DNA of 64,000 nt, from positions 36,528,530 to 36,592,529 of the forward strand of contig CM055319.2 in assembly GCA_029255685.2 (NCBI GenBank), written 5' to 3'. Of the stretch, positions 1 through 10,350 are shown one piece after another; position 1 is the first letter of the stretch, and each line of letters opens with the position of its first letter. The translations under genes and the position numbers were made by a program. Origin of the DNA: Silene conica. Taxonomy: Eukaryota > Streptophyta > Magnoliopsida > Caryophyllales > Caryophyllaceae. The notes under the pieces are model-generated. The model was not told the DNA's origin. It ran no database searches and saw nothing but the letters and a program-made list of their open reading frames with translations.

Positions 1-448
1 TGCTTCACATGTTGATATATGTTGGAGTATTCTGTATTGTTTTATATGTTACGTGTTGTCACAAAAGGTGGCTAGGAGAACTCTAGTCACTCCCCACTGA
101 TTGTGGCGTACATGTTTTTCATGTATGTAGGTACATGCTGGTTGGAGATGGGTTCACGAGAGCTAGCGAGTGATGATCCTGCTGTCATCATTGACTTACC
201 TTATCGTTTAGCTGGACTCGTAGTTGTTACTTTTGTTTTGGTGCCGGTAGGGATGTTCCATCCCCGGCTGTTGTATATATTTCACTTCTGTACTTAGAAC
301 TGTTACTTATCTATTTTGGTTTTCAGTCTCAGTTTATGTTTCAGTTTAAGACTTCTCGCATGTGGTTTTATCTTCTAAAAGTTTTAATTCCGCTGCATTT
401 TTAGTACTTTTATGTGTTTACTTTTCCGCTTTCGCGAGGGGTTTTACA
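1..448 (+). repeat. 3' part of the left LTR of the chromovirus
   Basis: This stretch repeats at 7595-8042 with one visible difference. It ends in CGAGGGGTTTTACA directly before the primer-binding site, which fixes the LTR boundary. The remaining roughly 2.5 kb of this LTR is upstream of the window. A 64-codon open frame at 103-297 occurs identically in both LTRs but has no recognisable product. Confidence 0.95.
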
Positions 449-450
449 GT

Positions 451-462
451 TGGTATCAGAGC
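451..462 (+). other. Primer-binding site (initiator tRNA-Met type)
   Basis: TGGTATCAGAGC starts two bases after the LTR end. This is the standard complement of the 3' end of plant initiator tRNA-Met and is used by most plant LTR elements to start minus-strand DNA synthesis. Confidence 0.95.
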
Positions 463-614
463 ATTATTGCTCCCGACGCACTCATGTGACCCCCAACCTT
501 AACTTGACCAAATAAACAAATAATGAATGAGAGATGGGTAGATCTAAGGACTTAATTTGTAGCCTACTTGTGATTGCTAATTGCTAAGCTAATCCTTATT
601 TTCTCTTTTGAAGG

Positions 615-3600
615 ATGGTGAGACCTAGAGCTGCTGATAACATAGTACTGCAAGCAATTCAGCATTTGCTTGAAACACAGAGACAGCAAGCGGGGAATGT
701 TCCTCCTCCTCCACCGCCGGGCGGCGAGACGAATCGTCCGGGTAGCTTTTCCTGGATTGCCTCTCAGATGTCCAGAAGCCATGTTAGGACCTACGGAGGC
801 GAGGCTGACCCAGTAGCCCTCACAGAGTGGTTTAGAGAGATGGAAAAGAGCTTCACCTTATACTCAGTCGTTAGGGAGGATAGAGTGCGTTTAGCCGCTC
901 ACTTCCTGACATTAGAGGCTGACCGTTGGTGGGCATTGACTGGACCTACCGCTATTCTTGACCCGATGTTCGATTGGGAGGCTTTCAAAGACAGGCTCGA
1001 GGCGAGGTTCTACCCCAAAGAGATGAGATCGCAGAGGTTGAAAGAATTTATGGATTTGAAGCAAGGGAAGATGACCGTTCAAGAATTTACTGACAAGTTT
1101 AACCAGTTAGCTCACTTTGCATCGAGATTTGTTCGTGATGAGGCGGAGAGGGTGTATTTCTACCGAGGGAAGCTAGGGCCGAGGATTGAGAGTATGGTTC
1201 GTCGTGACTCTACTTCTTTTGTGGAGGTTTATGACGATGCTATTTGGGCCGAGAGTTCTATTCGTGCCATTGATGCTGAGACTCGTGCCGCTACTTCCAG
1301 CTTCACTTCTCACCAGAGATCCGTGTACCAGGGGAAGAGACCATTTGTTCCTTCTACTTCTTCGCCTTCTTCGCAGAAGAAGCGTTTTGAGAGGTTCTCT
1401 GCTCCGGTTGCTAAGACCTTTGCTCACACCGACACATCTCCTAGTGTTTGCCACCGTTGTGGTAAACCTTCTCATCCGGGTTTTGACTGTTTCAAGAATG
1501 CCTATAAGTGTTTCACTTGTAATGGATTTGGGCATCGATCGTATGAGTGTCCTGAGAGGAACACCGCACTTGGCAAGGCTGCCACTGCTGCTGCAGCGAC
1601 TAAAGGAGGGAAGCCGAAAGGGAAGATTTTTGTGATGACTAGGGCTGAGGCAGAGGCGCATCCTGACATTGTTGCCGGTATATTTTCTGTTCTTGGCGCT
1701 GAGTGCCTTATTTTATTCGACACTGGAGCTTCTCTTTCATTTATATCGACTCAGTTCGCCGACCGTCTAGCTCTTGAGTCTTCATTGGTTGAGGAGACTT
1801 CTATTTCCTTACCTTCTGGAGACGTGTTTTCATGCTCTTCGTCCCATAGGGATGTTCCTATTGTTATTGGTCAAGCCACATTTCCAGCGGACTTACTGAG
1901 ATTTCCTCTCGAGGAATTTGACATTATCCTCGGTATGGATTGGTTATCGCGATACCATGCTCGCTTCGAGTGTCGCGACCAGAAAATCTGCTTGAGGAGT
2001 TCTTCAGGAGTTCGTGTTTCCTATAGGGGAACTCGCCCTCAAAGGGGTGTTCGTGTTATCTCTTCGATGAAAGCTTCTCATCTTCTTAGGAAGGGTTGCC
2101 AAGCCTTCCTGTGTGTTGTTACAGCTGCTAAACCATCGCTACCGAAGCTTGAAGATGTAGCCATTGTTCGTGAGTATCCAGATGTGTTTCCAGATGACTT
2201 GCCAGGGATACCACCAGAGAGAGATGTGGAGTTTACTATTGAGCTTGTTCCAGGTACCGGACCGATTTCTAAAGCTCCTTACCGTATGGCTCCGCCAGAG
2301 TTGAAAGAGTTGAAGCAGCAATTGGAAGAGATGATCGAGAAAGGTTTCATTAGACCTAGTGCTTCTCCGTGGGGTGCTCCTGTGTTGTTCGTCAAGAAGA
2401 AAGATGGTTCCATGAGGTTGTGCATTGACTATAGAGAACTGAACCGAGTGACCGTGAAGAATAGATATCCTTTGCCTAGGATAGATGATTTGTTTGATCA
2501 GTTGAGAGGTGCTTCGAGGTTTTCAAAGATTGATCTTCGATCAGGTTATCATCAGATTCCAGTGAGAGAGGCTGATATTGCAAAGACTGCTTTTCGTACC
2601 AGATATGGGCATTTTGAGTTTGTAGTTATGCCATTTGGGTTGACTAATGCACCGGCGATTTTTATGGATCAGATGAACCGTACCTTCAGTGAGTATCTTG
2701 ACACCTGCGTTGTGGTTTTCATTGATGACATCTTGATATATTCGAAGACCGATGAGGAACATGCTGAGCATCTTCGATTGATTCTAGGGATTCTGCGCAG
2801 ACAGAAATGGTTCGCAAAGTTTTCGAAGTGTGAATTTTGGCTCTCGAAGGTTGCATTTTTAGGACATGTGATATCCAGCGAGGGTGTGATGGTTGATCCC
2901 ACGAAGATAGAGGCTGTAGTTGATTGGGAGAGTCCCAAGGATGTTGGAGAGATCCGTAGCTTTTTGGGTTTGGCTGGTTATTATCGTAGATTCGTTGAGG
3001 ATTTCTCTAGATTAGCTCGCCCTATGACTCAGTTGCTGAAGAAAGAAGCCAAATTTGTGTGGACCGACAAGTGCGAGAGTTCCTTCCAGGAGTTGAAGAC
3101 CAGATTGACTTCCGCCCCAGTGTTAGCTTTGCCAGAGATCGGAGTGGACTTTGATGTATATTGCGATGCTTCGATGTTAGGACTTGGGTGTGTACTGATG
3201 CAGAGTGGTAAGGTGATAGCATATTCATCTAGACAGTTGAGAGTTCATGAGGTGAACTATCCGACACATGATTTGGAGTTAGCCGCAGTTGTTCATGCCT
3301 TGAAGATGTGGCGTCATTACCTGATGGGATCTCATTGCCGCATTTTCACCGATCATAAGAGCTTAAAGTACATTTTCACTCAGAAAGACCTTAACATGAG
3401 ACAGAGGCGTTGGCTAGAGTTGGTGAAAGATTATGACATCGAGTTGTTGTATCATGAGGGAAAAGCCAATGTAGTTGCTGATGCGCTTAGCCGCAAGACT
3501 TCTCATTCGATGAGTGCCATGAGGGTATTGCCCGATGAGTTGTGTTCCGAGTTCCGGAAGCTGAGATTAGAGATGGTGGGTAGTGGTTTTGATTGGTTAT

Positions 3601-5051
3601 CTGCTATGACTGCCGAGCCGTCTTTATATTGGGAGATTCGCCAGAGTTTGCCTTTAGATGCCGACTTCAAGAAGTTCGAGGCTAAGATTTCGAGTGGTGT
3701 TGCACCCGACTTGGTGATAGATGCTGATGGTTTCCTTAAGTTCCGTGGTAGGATGTATGTTCCTGTCGTGCCAGGTTTGAGGAAGAGGATTCTTGATGAG
3801 GCTCATTTGTCACCGTATTCCGTTCATCCAGGTGGAGAGAAGATGCACAAGGATTTGAGGCTTATGTTTTGGTGGCCTGGTATGAAGAAGGAGATCTTGG
3901 ATTATGTTAGTAGGTGCTTGACTTGTCAACAAGTCAAGATAGAGCATAGGAGACCTGGTGGTTTGCTACAGCCGCTTCCCGTTCCTCAGTGGAAGTGGGA
4001 GTGCATATCTATGGATTTTGTTACTGCCTTGCCTAAGACCGTGGGAGGCAAAGATGCGATTTGGGTTATTGTTGATCGCCTAACTAAGTGTGCCAGATTC
4101 GTGCCGATCAGAGAGACGTGGGACATGGATCGTTTAGCTAGGGCTTACGTTGCTGAGATAGTCCGATATCATGGTGTCCCTAAGGAGATAGTTTCAGATC
4201 GTGACCCGAGGTTTTGTTCCAGGTTCTGGAAGGCCTTGCAGGAGGCGATGGGTAGCCGATTGTTGATGAGCACTGCTTTTCATGCTGCGACCGATGGTCA
4301 GTCCGAGAGGACGATACAGACACTTGAGGATTTGCTCCGCGCTTGTGCTCTCGACTTTCAGAGCTCTTGGGAGCAGAGTTTGCCGTTGGTAGAGTTTTCT
4401 TACAACAACAGTTATCATGCTTCCATTGGTATGGCTCCGTACGAGGCTCTTTATGGCAGGAAGTGCCGTAGCCCTATTTGTTGGGATCAGGCTAGCGATG
4501 TTCGTGACCTTGGACCTGATCAGCTAGCTGAGACCATTGACCGTGTACAGCTTATTAGGAATAGGATGAAAGCCGCTCAGGACCGGCAGAAGTCCTATGC
4601 GGATGTCCGTCGTCGACCCTTAGAGTTCGAGGAGGGTGACAGTGTATTTTTGAGGGTGTCTCCGATGAAGGGTGTCAAAAGATTTGGAGTTAAGGGCAAG
4701 CTGAGCCCTAAGTACATTGGACCTTTTGTGATCGCGAAGAAGATTGGTGCCGTAGCTTATCGTTTGGACTTGCCTCCTAGTTTGGGCAAGGTTCATAACG
4801 TTTTTCACGTTTCCCAGCTCCGCAGATACATTAGTGACCCGAGTCATGTATTGCCTAGAGAGATCGAGAACTTGGAGCCGAGTCTTGCTTTTGAGGAGCG
4901 TCCCGTGAAGATCCTTGACCGACAGGAGAGGAAGCTTAGGAGCAAGGTGGTGCCCTTGGTGAAGATCCTGTGGCGTTGCGGCGAAGTCGAGGAGCAAACT
5001 TGGGAGACTGAGGCATCGATGCGTGCTGCGCATCCTTTCTTATTTGATTGA
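615..5051 (+). CDS. gag-pol: Gag-Pol polyprotein of Tekay-like chromovirus
   Basis: One uninterrupted frame of 1478 codons encodes the whole polyprotein. Domains in order (rough residues): proline-rich N-terminus (28-40); retrotransposon Gag (about 60-220); two CCHC zinc knuckles (about 278-292 and 298-311); aspartic protease with DTGAS (about 368); reverse transcriptase with FIDDIL (about 700); RNase H starting near DVYCDAS (about 846); integrase with an HHCC zinc-binding region (about 1063-1105) followed by the catalytic core; and a chromodomain-like tail (about 1425-1478) with the EEQTWE motif. The length and order match Tekay/Del chromoviruses, in which gag and pol are a single frame. The start is the first ATG after the leader. 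Replication would occur in virus-like particles in the cytoplasm, and the tail is thought to guide integration to chromatin (family knowledge). The frame looks whole. Confidence 0.95.
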   Translation: MVRPRAADNIVLQAIQHLLETQRQQAGNVPPPPPPGGETNRPGSFSWIASQMSRSHVRTYGGEADPVALTEWFREMEKSFTLYSVVREDRVRLAAHFLTLEADRWWALTGPTAILDPMFDWEAFKDRLEARFYPKEMRSQRLKEFMDLKQGKMTVQEFTDKFNQLAHFASRFVRDEAERVYFYRGKLGPRIESMVRRDSTSFVEVYDDAIWAESSIRAIDAETRAATSSFTSHQRSVYQGKRPFVPSTSSPSSQKKRFERFSAPVAKTFAHTDTSPSVCHRCGKPSHPGFDCFKNAYKCFTCNGFGHRSYECPERNTALGKAATAAAATKGGKPKGKIFVMTRAEAEAHPDIVAGIFSVLGAECLILFDTGASLSFISTQFADRLALESSLVEETSISLPSGDVFSCSSSHRDVPIVIGQATFPADLLRFPLEEFDIILGMDWLSRYHARFECRDQKICLRSSSGVRVSYRGTRPQRGVRVISSMKASHLLRKGCQAFLCVVTAAKPSLPKLEDVAIVREYPDVFPDDLPGIPPERDVEFTIELVPGTGPISKAPYRMAPPELKELKQQLEEMIEKGFIRPSASPWGAPVLFVKKKDGSMRLCIDYRELNRVTVKNRYPLPRIDDLFDQLRGASRFSKIDLRSGYHQIPVREADIAKTAFRTRYGHFEFVVMPFGLTNAPAIFMDQMNRTFSEYLDTCVVVFIDDILIYSKTDEEHAEHLRLILGILRRQKWFAKFSKCEFWLSKVAFLGHVISSEGVMVDPTKIEAVVDWESPKDVGEIRSFLGLAGYYRRFVEDFSRLARPMTQLLKKEAKFVWTDKCESSFQELKTRLTSAPVLALPEIGVDFDVYCDASMLGLGCVLMQSGKVIAYSSRQLRVHEVNYPTHDLELAAVVHALKMWRHYLMGSHCRIFTDHKSLKYIFTQKDLNMRQRRWLELVKDYDIELLYHEGKANVVADALSRKTSHSMSAMRVLPDELCSEFRKLRLEMVGSGFDWLSAMTAEPSLYWEIRQSLPLDADFKKFEAKISSGVAPDLVIDADGFLKFRGRMYVPVVPGLRKRILDEAHLSPYSVHPGGEKMHKDLRLMFWWPGMKKEILDYVSRCLTCQQVKIEHRRPGGLLQPLPVPQWKWECISMDFVTALPKTVGGKDAIWVIVDRLTKCARFVPIRETWDMDRLARAYVAEIVRYHGVPKEIVSDRDPRFCSRFWKALQEAMGSRLLMSTAFHAATDGQSERTIQTLEDLLRACALDFQSSWEQSLPLVEFSYNNSYHASIGMAPYEALYGRKCRSPICWDQASDVRDLGPDQLAETIDRVQLIRNRMKAAQDRQKSYADVRRRPLEFEEGDSVFLRVSPMKGVKRFGVKGKLSPKYIGPFVIAKKIGAVAYRLDLPPSLGKVHNVFHVSQLRRYISDPSHVLPREIENLEPSLAFEERPVKILDRQERKLRSKVVPLVKILWRCGEVEEQTWETEASMRAAHPFLFD

Positions 5052-5081
5052 GGTATTGTATATAAATTTACGTCCGTTCGT

Positions 5082-5116
5082 GTTTCGAGGACGAAACTTT
5101 TTGAAGTTGGGGTGAT
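5082..5116 (+). other. Short hairpin and polypurine tract before the right LTR
   Basis: GTTTCGAGGACGAAAC (5082-5097) is a perfect 6-bp stem around AGGA. It is followed by a T run and a purine-rich stretch ending GGGGTGAT directly before the LTR start TGTAACATCC at 5117. The same arrangement occurs in the non-autonomous element near 54461-54500. A polypurine tract primes plus-strand DNA synthesis; the hairpin's role is unknown. Confidence 0.8.
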
Positions 5117-6078
5117 TGTAACATCCCGTATTTTCGTAAAACCTAATTTAAGCGATTTTAATTATTTTAAATAATAAAATAATATGTTAATAATTTAATT
5201 AGGAAATTTTTATAAATAAATAAGATCCGCCTTAAGAACCTCCAGTTCTTAAGACGAATACAACTTGGCATGATTAAATATCCGACTCAAGTACTCGTTC
5301 CATATCCGTTTAAAAGTCCGTTCCATTTAATTATTCGGAAAGGACCCACTTGTACTCTTATAAACCCTTAAGTCGACATTTCCCCTCCCTCAAGCTTCAT
5401 TTCACTGTAAACTCAAATCTCACAAAACCTCCATTAATACTCTCTTCTTTTCAAGCTTTTCTCCATCATCCGCTCTCCAAATCGCGAAAGTAAGTACATT
5501 TTCGGAATCCTCGCGCGATTTCCAAGTCATCCATCTCTTTCGTTTTTCATTTTATCGACTTCAAAAATCGGGCTGTTTTGCCTTTAATCCGTTTTTGATG
5601 TTCTTGAACCGTTTTCTTTGTTGTAGGGGTTGGTCTTGACGATCCCGACGTGGACTCTTACATTGTAGAGGAGGATCATTCGCCGGATTAAGCTTAAAGG
5701 TGACGATAATGAGATAACTCGGCCTTTTTGTGTATATTAGCATGCTTGATGATTTTGATGTTTATTCTTCTGATTTTGTTCAAGTTCTTTGTTGATTGGA
5801 CTTAGGAATATGTTTAGGTTGTTGTTTATGTGAGGAATTTATGCTTGTTAATGATTCTTATGCACATATGTTGTTTTTATGGAAATCTTATGTTTGCGAC
5901 GGATACTTGTTTTAACCGTCTTAAGGATTGTTATGGGAATTACGTGCTGCTAGGAAGTAGTATTGGATGTTTGTTATTGATGAGCAAACTTGTATTGGAG
6001 CAATTGTGAAGTTTGGGTATCGATTTATGAAGTTTTCCTTGAATGCGATTTTTGCGAAATCCCGTATCAGGCTCTCTG

Positions 6079-6468
6079 AGCCGGTCGACCGACCGGCCGC
6101 CGGTCGACCGGCTGAGAGCGCGTCTTGTATTTTTCGAAAGTTTCGAGAATTTGGCCTTAGGACTGCCAGCCGGCCGACCGGCTGCCTGCCGACCGGCTGG
6201 TAGTCATCCTTCCTTGTATTGTGTGTTTTGCGATAAACATAGCATAGGAGGGAGCCCAGCCGGCAGACCGGCCGCCTGCCAGCCGGCTGGGAGTGCATAT
6301 GGGGATGGATACGATTTTAGTAAAGGCTAGGGAATGGGGTTCCCAGCCGGCCGACCGGCTGCCTGCCGACCGGCTGGGAGTCCTTCTTGGTGTTTTCTCG
6401 GTTTTGAAAAGAGATGTAGGCTGAGGGATTGCCAGCCGGCCGACCGGCTGCCTGCCGACCGGCTGGGG
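6079..6468 (+). repeat. Five GC-rich stem-loop repeats in the LTR
   Basis: Five units spaced about 88 bp apart (about 6079-6115, 6166-6201, 6255-6291, 6342-6380, 6431-6468). Each opens with a form of CCAGCCGG and closes with CCGGCTGG, so each unit can fold on itself with an 8-13 bp stem. The sequence between units is ordinary and AT-richer. The first unit uses a different palindrome (AGCCGGTCGACCG with its complement), yet its ends still pair. Confidence 0.85.
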
Positions 6469-6779
6469 ATCCCTGTATGTCATTTTGAGTTTTTCGTAAA
6501 TTGATCGTAACTTTTAAACGGTTTATCGGTTTTACTTGAAACTTGTTTTGTGTACCCGTGGCATGTATTTGAGGTCCCCGGTGTACGGGCAACGTTATAT
6601 TGGGTTCGGGAATGTAGTGAGGATAGAGACCCCCCGGTCGGGTAACCGAAAGGGAAACCGGCTCTCCCTCGCCCTAGCTCCCGGAATCAATTGAATGTTG
6701 ATTAGAGGTTTAAGAAGTTAGAACTATAGGTTAGTTTCTACCTTTGGTTGTTCAGTGGTTACAATGGTTGTCGCGTGGT

Positions 6780-7265
6780 GGGATATGTGTTAAGTTCACC
6801 TCTGGACCCACTACGTGTTTATCTGTCGCGTGACGGGATATGTGTTAAGTTCACCTCTGGACCCGTTACGTGTTTTGCTTGGGCGTGTCAGGATATGTGT
6901 TAAGTTCACCTCTGGACCTGACACGTGATCGGTTGTCGTACACGGGATATGTGTTAAGTTCACCTCTGGACCCGTTGTGCGATGACTGTGTATTGGGATA
7001 TGTGTTAAGTTCACCTCTGGACCCAATACATGTTTGTAGCATTGGGATATGTGTTAAGTTCACCTCTGGACCCTTTGCTTTTGGATGATTAGGGATATGT
7101 GTTAAGTTCACCTCTGGACCCTTTTCATGTTTGTAAGTTTAGGGATATGTGTTAAGTTCACCTCTGGACCCTTTACTTGATTAGATGTTGGGATATGTGT
7201 TAAGCTCACCTCTGGACCCGACATAGTGTAGTAATGGGATATGTGTTAAGTTCACCTCTGGACCC
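6780..7265 (+). repeat. Ten-unit tandem array with a conserved core and self-complementary flanks
   Basis: Ten units begin at 6780, 6836, 6891, 6944, 6996, 7043, 7091, 7142, 7189 and 7235 (each within a base or two). Each has a 24-base core ending GTTCACCTCTGGA. The core is bounded by GGG on the left and CCC on the right, or AGG and CCT in the third unit. The bases outside differ between units but pair within a unit: for example CGTGTCAGG with CCTGACACG in unit 3, and GTATTGGG with CCCAATAC in unit 5. One unit has a single T-to-C change in the core. The array lies inside the LTR of an active-looking retrotransposon. Confidence 0.9.
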
Positions 7266-8042
7266 GTTGTTAGTGTTATGAATGTGTATCTGCTTGCCTA
7301 GACGATGGTACAGTGTCAGATATGCATGATGAGTTGTGGATGTTTATACGCTTGCCTAGATGATGGTACAGTGTCAGATATGCATGTCGAGTTGTTGATG
7401 TTACTTAGTTGTGGTTAAATCATCCAAGGCATTGGATGACTCTTAGTTCGGTTTCATAAATAATTGGATTGAAAGACCCCCCGACTGGGTAACCAGTAGG
7501 GAAACCGGCTCTCCTTCCTATTTGTTTATGAAGTTAGTTGAGAGTCGTGCATGGTAATCGCATGTTAGTAAGAGATCAGATGATGAGTTGTTTATGCTTC
7601 ACATGTTGATATATGTTGGAGTATTCTGTATTGTTTTATATGTTACGTGTTGTCACAAAAGGTGGCTAGGAGAACTCTAGTCACTCCCCACTGATTGTGG
7701 CGTACATGTTTTTCATGTATGTAGGTACATGCTGGTTGGAGATGGGTTCACGAGAGCTAGCGAGTGATGATCCTGCTGTCATCATTGACTTACCTTATCG
7801 TTTAGCTGGACTCGTAGTTGTTACTTTTGTTTTGGTGCCGGTAGGGATGTTCCATCCCCGGCTGTTGTATATATTTCACTTCTGTACTTAGAACTGTTAC
7901 TTATCTATTTTGGTTTTCAGTCTCAGTTTATGTTTCAGTTTAAGACTTCTCGCATGTTGTTTTATCTTCTAAAAGTTTTAATTCCGCTGCATTTTTAGTA
8001 CTTTTATGTGTTTACTTTTCCGCTTTCGCGAGGGGTTTTACA

Positions 8043-8549
8043 TACAAACATAAAAAAAACGGGTTTTAGGACTCAAAAACGGAACTTAAGGAAAACAGCC
8101 CCATTTTCGAAGTTAAGGATTTGCAAAATGAAAGTGATAGATGGCTTGGAAATCGAATGAGGATTCCAAAAATGTTATTGTTACCTCGATTTGATTAACG
8201 GATGATGGAGAAAAGCTCAAAAGAAGATGTTAACAATGGAGGTTTTTGTGAGAATTGTTTTACAGTGAAATGTTTGAGGATGGAGGACAATATGTCGACT
8301 AAAGGGGTTTATGGGGGTTTTATGGGCTGTCCTTTCCGAGTCAATTAAACGGGTCGGACACTTGAACGGATATTTAAGATATGAGTTTAAGTTTACCAAG
8401 TTTGTATTCGTCTTAAGGACTTAAGGTTCTTAAGACGGATCTTACTAATTAAATTAAAACCTTTCACAATAAATTATTAAAATATTATTTTATTACTTAA
8501 AATAATTTAAAACTCTTAAATAGATTTTACGAAAATACGGGATGTTACA
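8043..8549 (-). mobile_element. Fragment of an older inverted LTR of the same gypsy group
   Basis: Read on the minus strand this is the first roughly 0.5 kb of an LTR related to 5117-5620. It begins TGTAACATCCCGTATTTTCG (ending at 8549 on the plus strand) and is clearly diverged from the young copy. The young element was inserted into it; the rest of the older element would lie left of the window. Unique DNA rather than a polypurine tract follows at 8550, so this is the outer end of its 5' LTR. Confidence 0.85.
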
Positions 8550-9101
8550 AGCTTTACACACAGGACTTAACTTGATTCCGCATCCTGTAATAACATCGCC
8601 TGACTGGCTCAATTAGTTGGTACTTCTATCATCATCTCATTACACACATCATCATACTACATCTCTACCTAAGCGTTTAGGGATCATACAGCTGCATGCA
8701 TATCATCATATATCATAATTCACAACTCATACCATCCATACACTAAAGGGTCACTCAACTATTCAAATAATTCAATATGTCAATGTCAACCATATCCTTT
8801 CATTGCACATCATTAACCATGTACCACATCTTTACTTACCTCATTCCGCTCCTGCAAAACTGTTAGTACAATATAGGCAAGGTCTGATCTTTTATTTTGT
8901 TACTACCCACTCTCTGCATCACTCACGGGTTACCAGGTTAGACTGAAAGGGCCAGTGGCTTGGTTTGAAGGGGCCCCTAACTCATCCCCGTCCTGGGGCT
9001 CCTAACAGTTACTAACCTGGGGTTCATTTTATTAGACTCCTCCTAGGTTTATTATTATTCATTTGGGTTAGGCCTGAGGATCGTTTGCTCTGATACCACT
9101 T
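8550..9101 (-). mobile_element. Untranslated leader of gypsy family 2 (minus strand)
   Basis: On the minus strand this follows the LTR end at 9102 and begins with a primer-binding site (TGGTATCAGAGC, complement at 9088-9099). The sequence resembles the leader at 52305-52865, including a stretch encoding no protein. No coding region is left in the window; the element is cut at 8550 by the older chromovirus LTR. Confidence 0.75.
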
Positions 9102-9504
9102 TGTAACACCCCCATTTATTTAAGAGCCTTTAGCCAGACATTCTCAAACAAATAAGACTGTTACCATCTCGGAATGACCGAGGTAGTGAATAACAAAGTA
9201 ACACAACCCAAAGTACTTTATATGAATTTGATAAAATTTTGAACTTTGATATTACAACAATTACGAGGTCCAAACTTTGATAAAATAAAAGTACAACTGA
9301 AGATATCTAAGTGTGATCTAACTCTAAGTAGGTCCAAGCCATGTCTCTCTCCATGCCCAAGCTCCTAATCCATCTGTCACTGACCTGTAGAATCTACTCC
9401 CCATTCCGGATCATCGTAGGTGTCACACGAATACACAGGGTCACCCACGAGGTTGAGTAGAGGAAAAGTAAACAACCAAATATTACTATAAATAGTAAGT
9501 CAAA

Positions 9505-9690
9505 CATCTCCACTCCGAATCACAAGACCCATTATTCTCCGCACCGATCACAAGGCCCATTAACTCCGCACCGATCACAAGACCCATTATCTCCACACCA
9601 ATCACAAGACCCATTATCTCCACACCAATCACAAGACCCAATATACTCCGCTCCATATCACAAGACCCAGTAATCACCACACCGTATCGT
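9505..9690. repeat. Tandem array of about 27-bp units in the gypsy-2 LTR
   Basis: Roughly six to seven imperfect copies of a unit containing ATCACAAGACCCATTATCTCC. A shorter version of the same array, reverse complemented, lies at about 51765-51815 in the other copy of this LTR family. Confidence 0.85.
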
Positions 9691-10194
9691 ATCACAGAAA
9701 TATGCAGTCAATTAAACACCATATAATGCCATTAATACAATAAGATGGACATAGTTAACATCATATAATAATCAGATTACTCATCACCATATATACAGTA
9801 TTCCCCTACCTCAATTTGCAGAAAGGCAATCGAACCGCTGCTAGAAATATTCCACTTCGAGCTCAGTTCCTATAAATAGTACTTAATATCAAATTCTATT
9901 CATACGACCACACTACTACTCAATTATTCGATCATGTTCTCATAATTGATTTACCAATAACCCCTTGTGATTACACACATATAAACACACCCATATGCGT
10001 ATCAATTATCATTAACTAGTTATTCATATTAATTATTACCAACAACTAAATAACGATACTTGTCCCATACGTATTACAATTTATGGAGATACGAACTTTA
10101 TTATTAAAATTACAAAACGTGAAAACATAACCCACGAGCATTCATATACAAATTCAATTACTTACGACTCAGGTACCCATAAGGAAACAACAAT

Positions 10195-10350
10195 TACTTA
10201 ATAAGGATACTACTATTATTAACCATAATATTAATAATAATCATAAGACATATAATAATAATAACAATAATATACAATTAAGGATAATAACAATGAATAA
10301 TAATAATTATAATAATAATAATAATTATAATAATAATAATAATAATAGTA
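10195..10350. repeat. Interrupted TAA/TTA microsatellite
   Basis: Runs of AATAAT broken by single-base changes. The related LTR at 50067-52304 has a purer version at 51091-51184. Confidence 0.9.

Larger units (their letters stand above)
1..8042 (+). mobile_element. Ty3-gypsy chromovirus (Tekay/Del-like), nearly complete
   Basis: Seen: the end of a left LTR (1-448), a primer-binding site (451-462), one long gag-pol frame (615-5051), a polypurine tract (about 5103-5116) and a full right LTR (5117-8042, 2926 bp, TG...CA). The rest of the left LTR lies outside the window. The 448 bp shared by both LTRs differ at one position by eye. With usual plant substitution rates this suggests an age of roughly 0.1 million years (inference). 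The coding part looks whole. It sits inside an older, inverted LTR of a related element whose remnant continues at 8043. The integrase C-terminus carries a chromodomain-like tail, as in chromoviruses of the Tekay lineage. Confidence 0.95.
5117..8042 (+). repeat. Right LTR of the chromovirus (2.9 kb)
   Basis: The LTR begins TGTAACATCC and ends GGTTTTACA. It holds three kinds of internal structure: a GC-rich stem-loop array (6079-6468), a ten-unit tandem array (6780-7265), and two copies of a block beginning GACCCCCCG (6628-6670 and 7475-7514) that bracket the ten-unit array. The last 448 bp match the left LTR. No coding region is recognised. Confidence 0.95.

Noticed and set aside
103-297. A 64-codon frame found identically at 7697-7891
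   Set aside because: The identity only reflects the duplicated LTR; no family is recognised.
1173-2938. Several minus-strand frames under the gag-pol gene
   Set aside because: They are shadows of the strongly supported plus-strand polyprotein.
6811-7111. Open frames encoding repeated peptides such as GPEVNLTHIP
   Set aside because: They are translations of the tandem repeat on the minus strand, are open in more than one frame, and have no start context or homologous protein.
6780-7265. The array looks like a CRISPR: a roughly 30-bp repeat with 18-27 bp unique spacers
   Set aside because: It lies inside a plant retrotransposon LTR, has no cas genes, and the spacers are explained as complementary arms of neighbouring stem-loops.
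8550-9101. A possible host gene fragment between two LTRs
   Set aside because: It matches the leader at 52305-52865 and starts with a primer-binding site, so it is retrotransposon leader.
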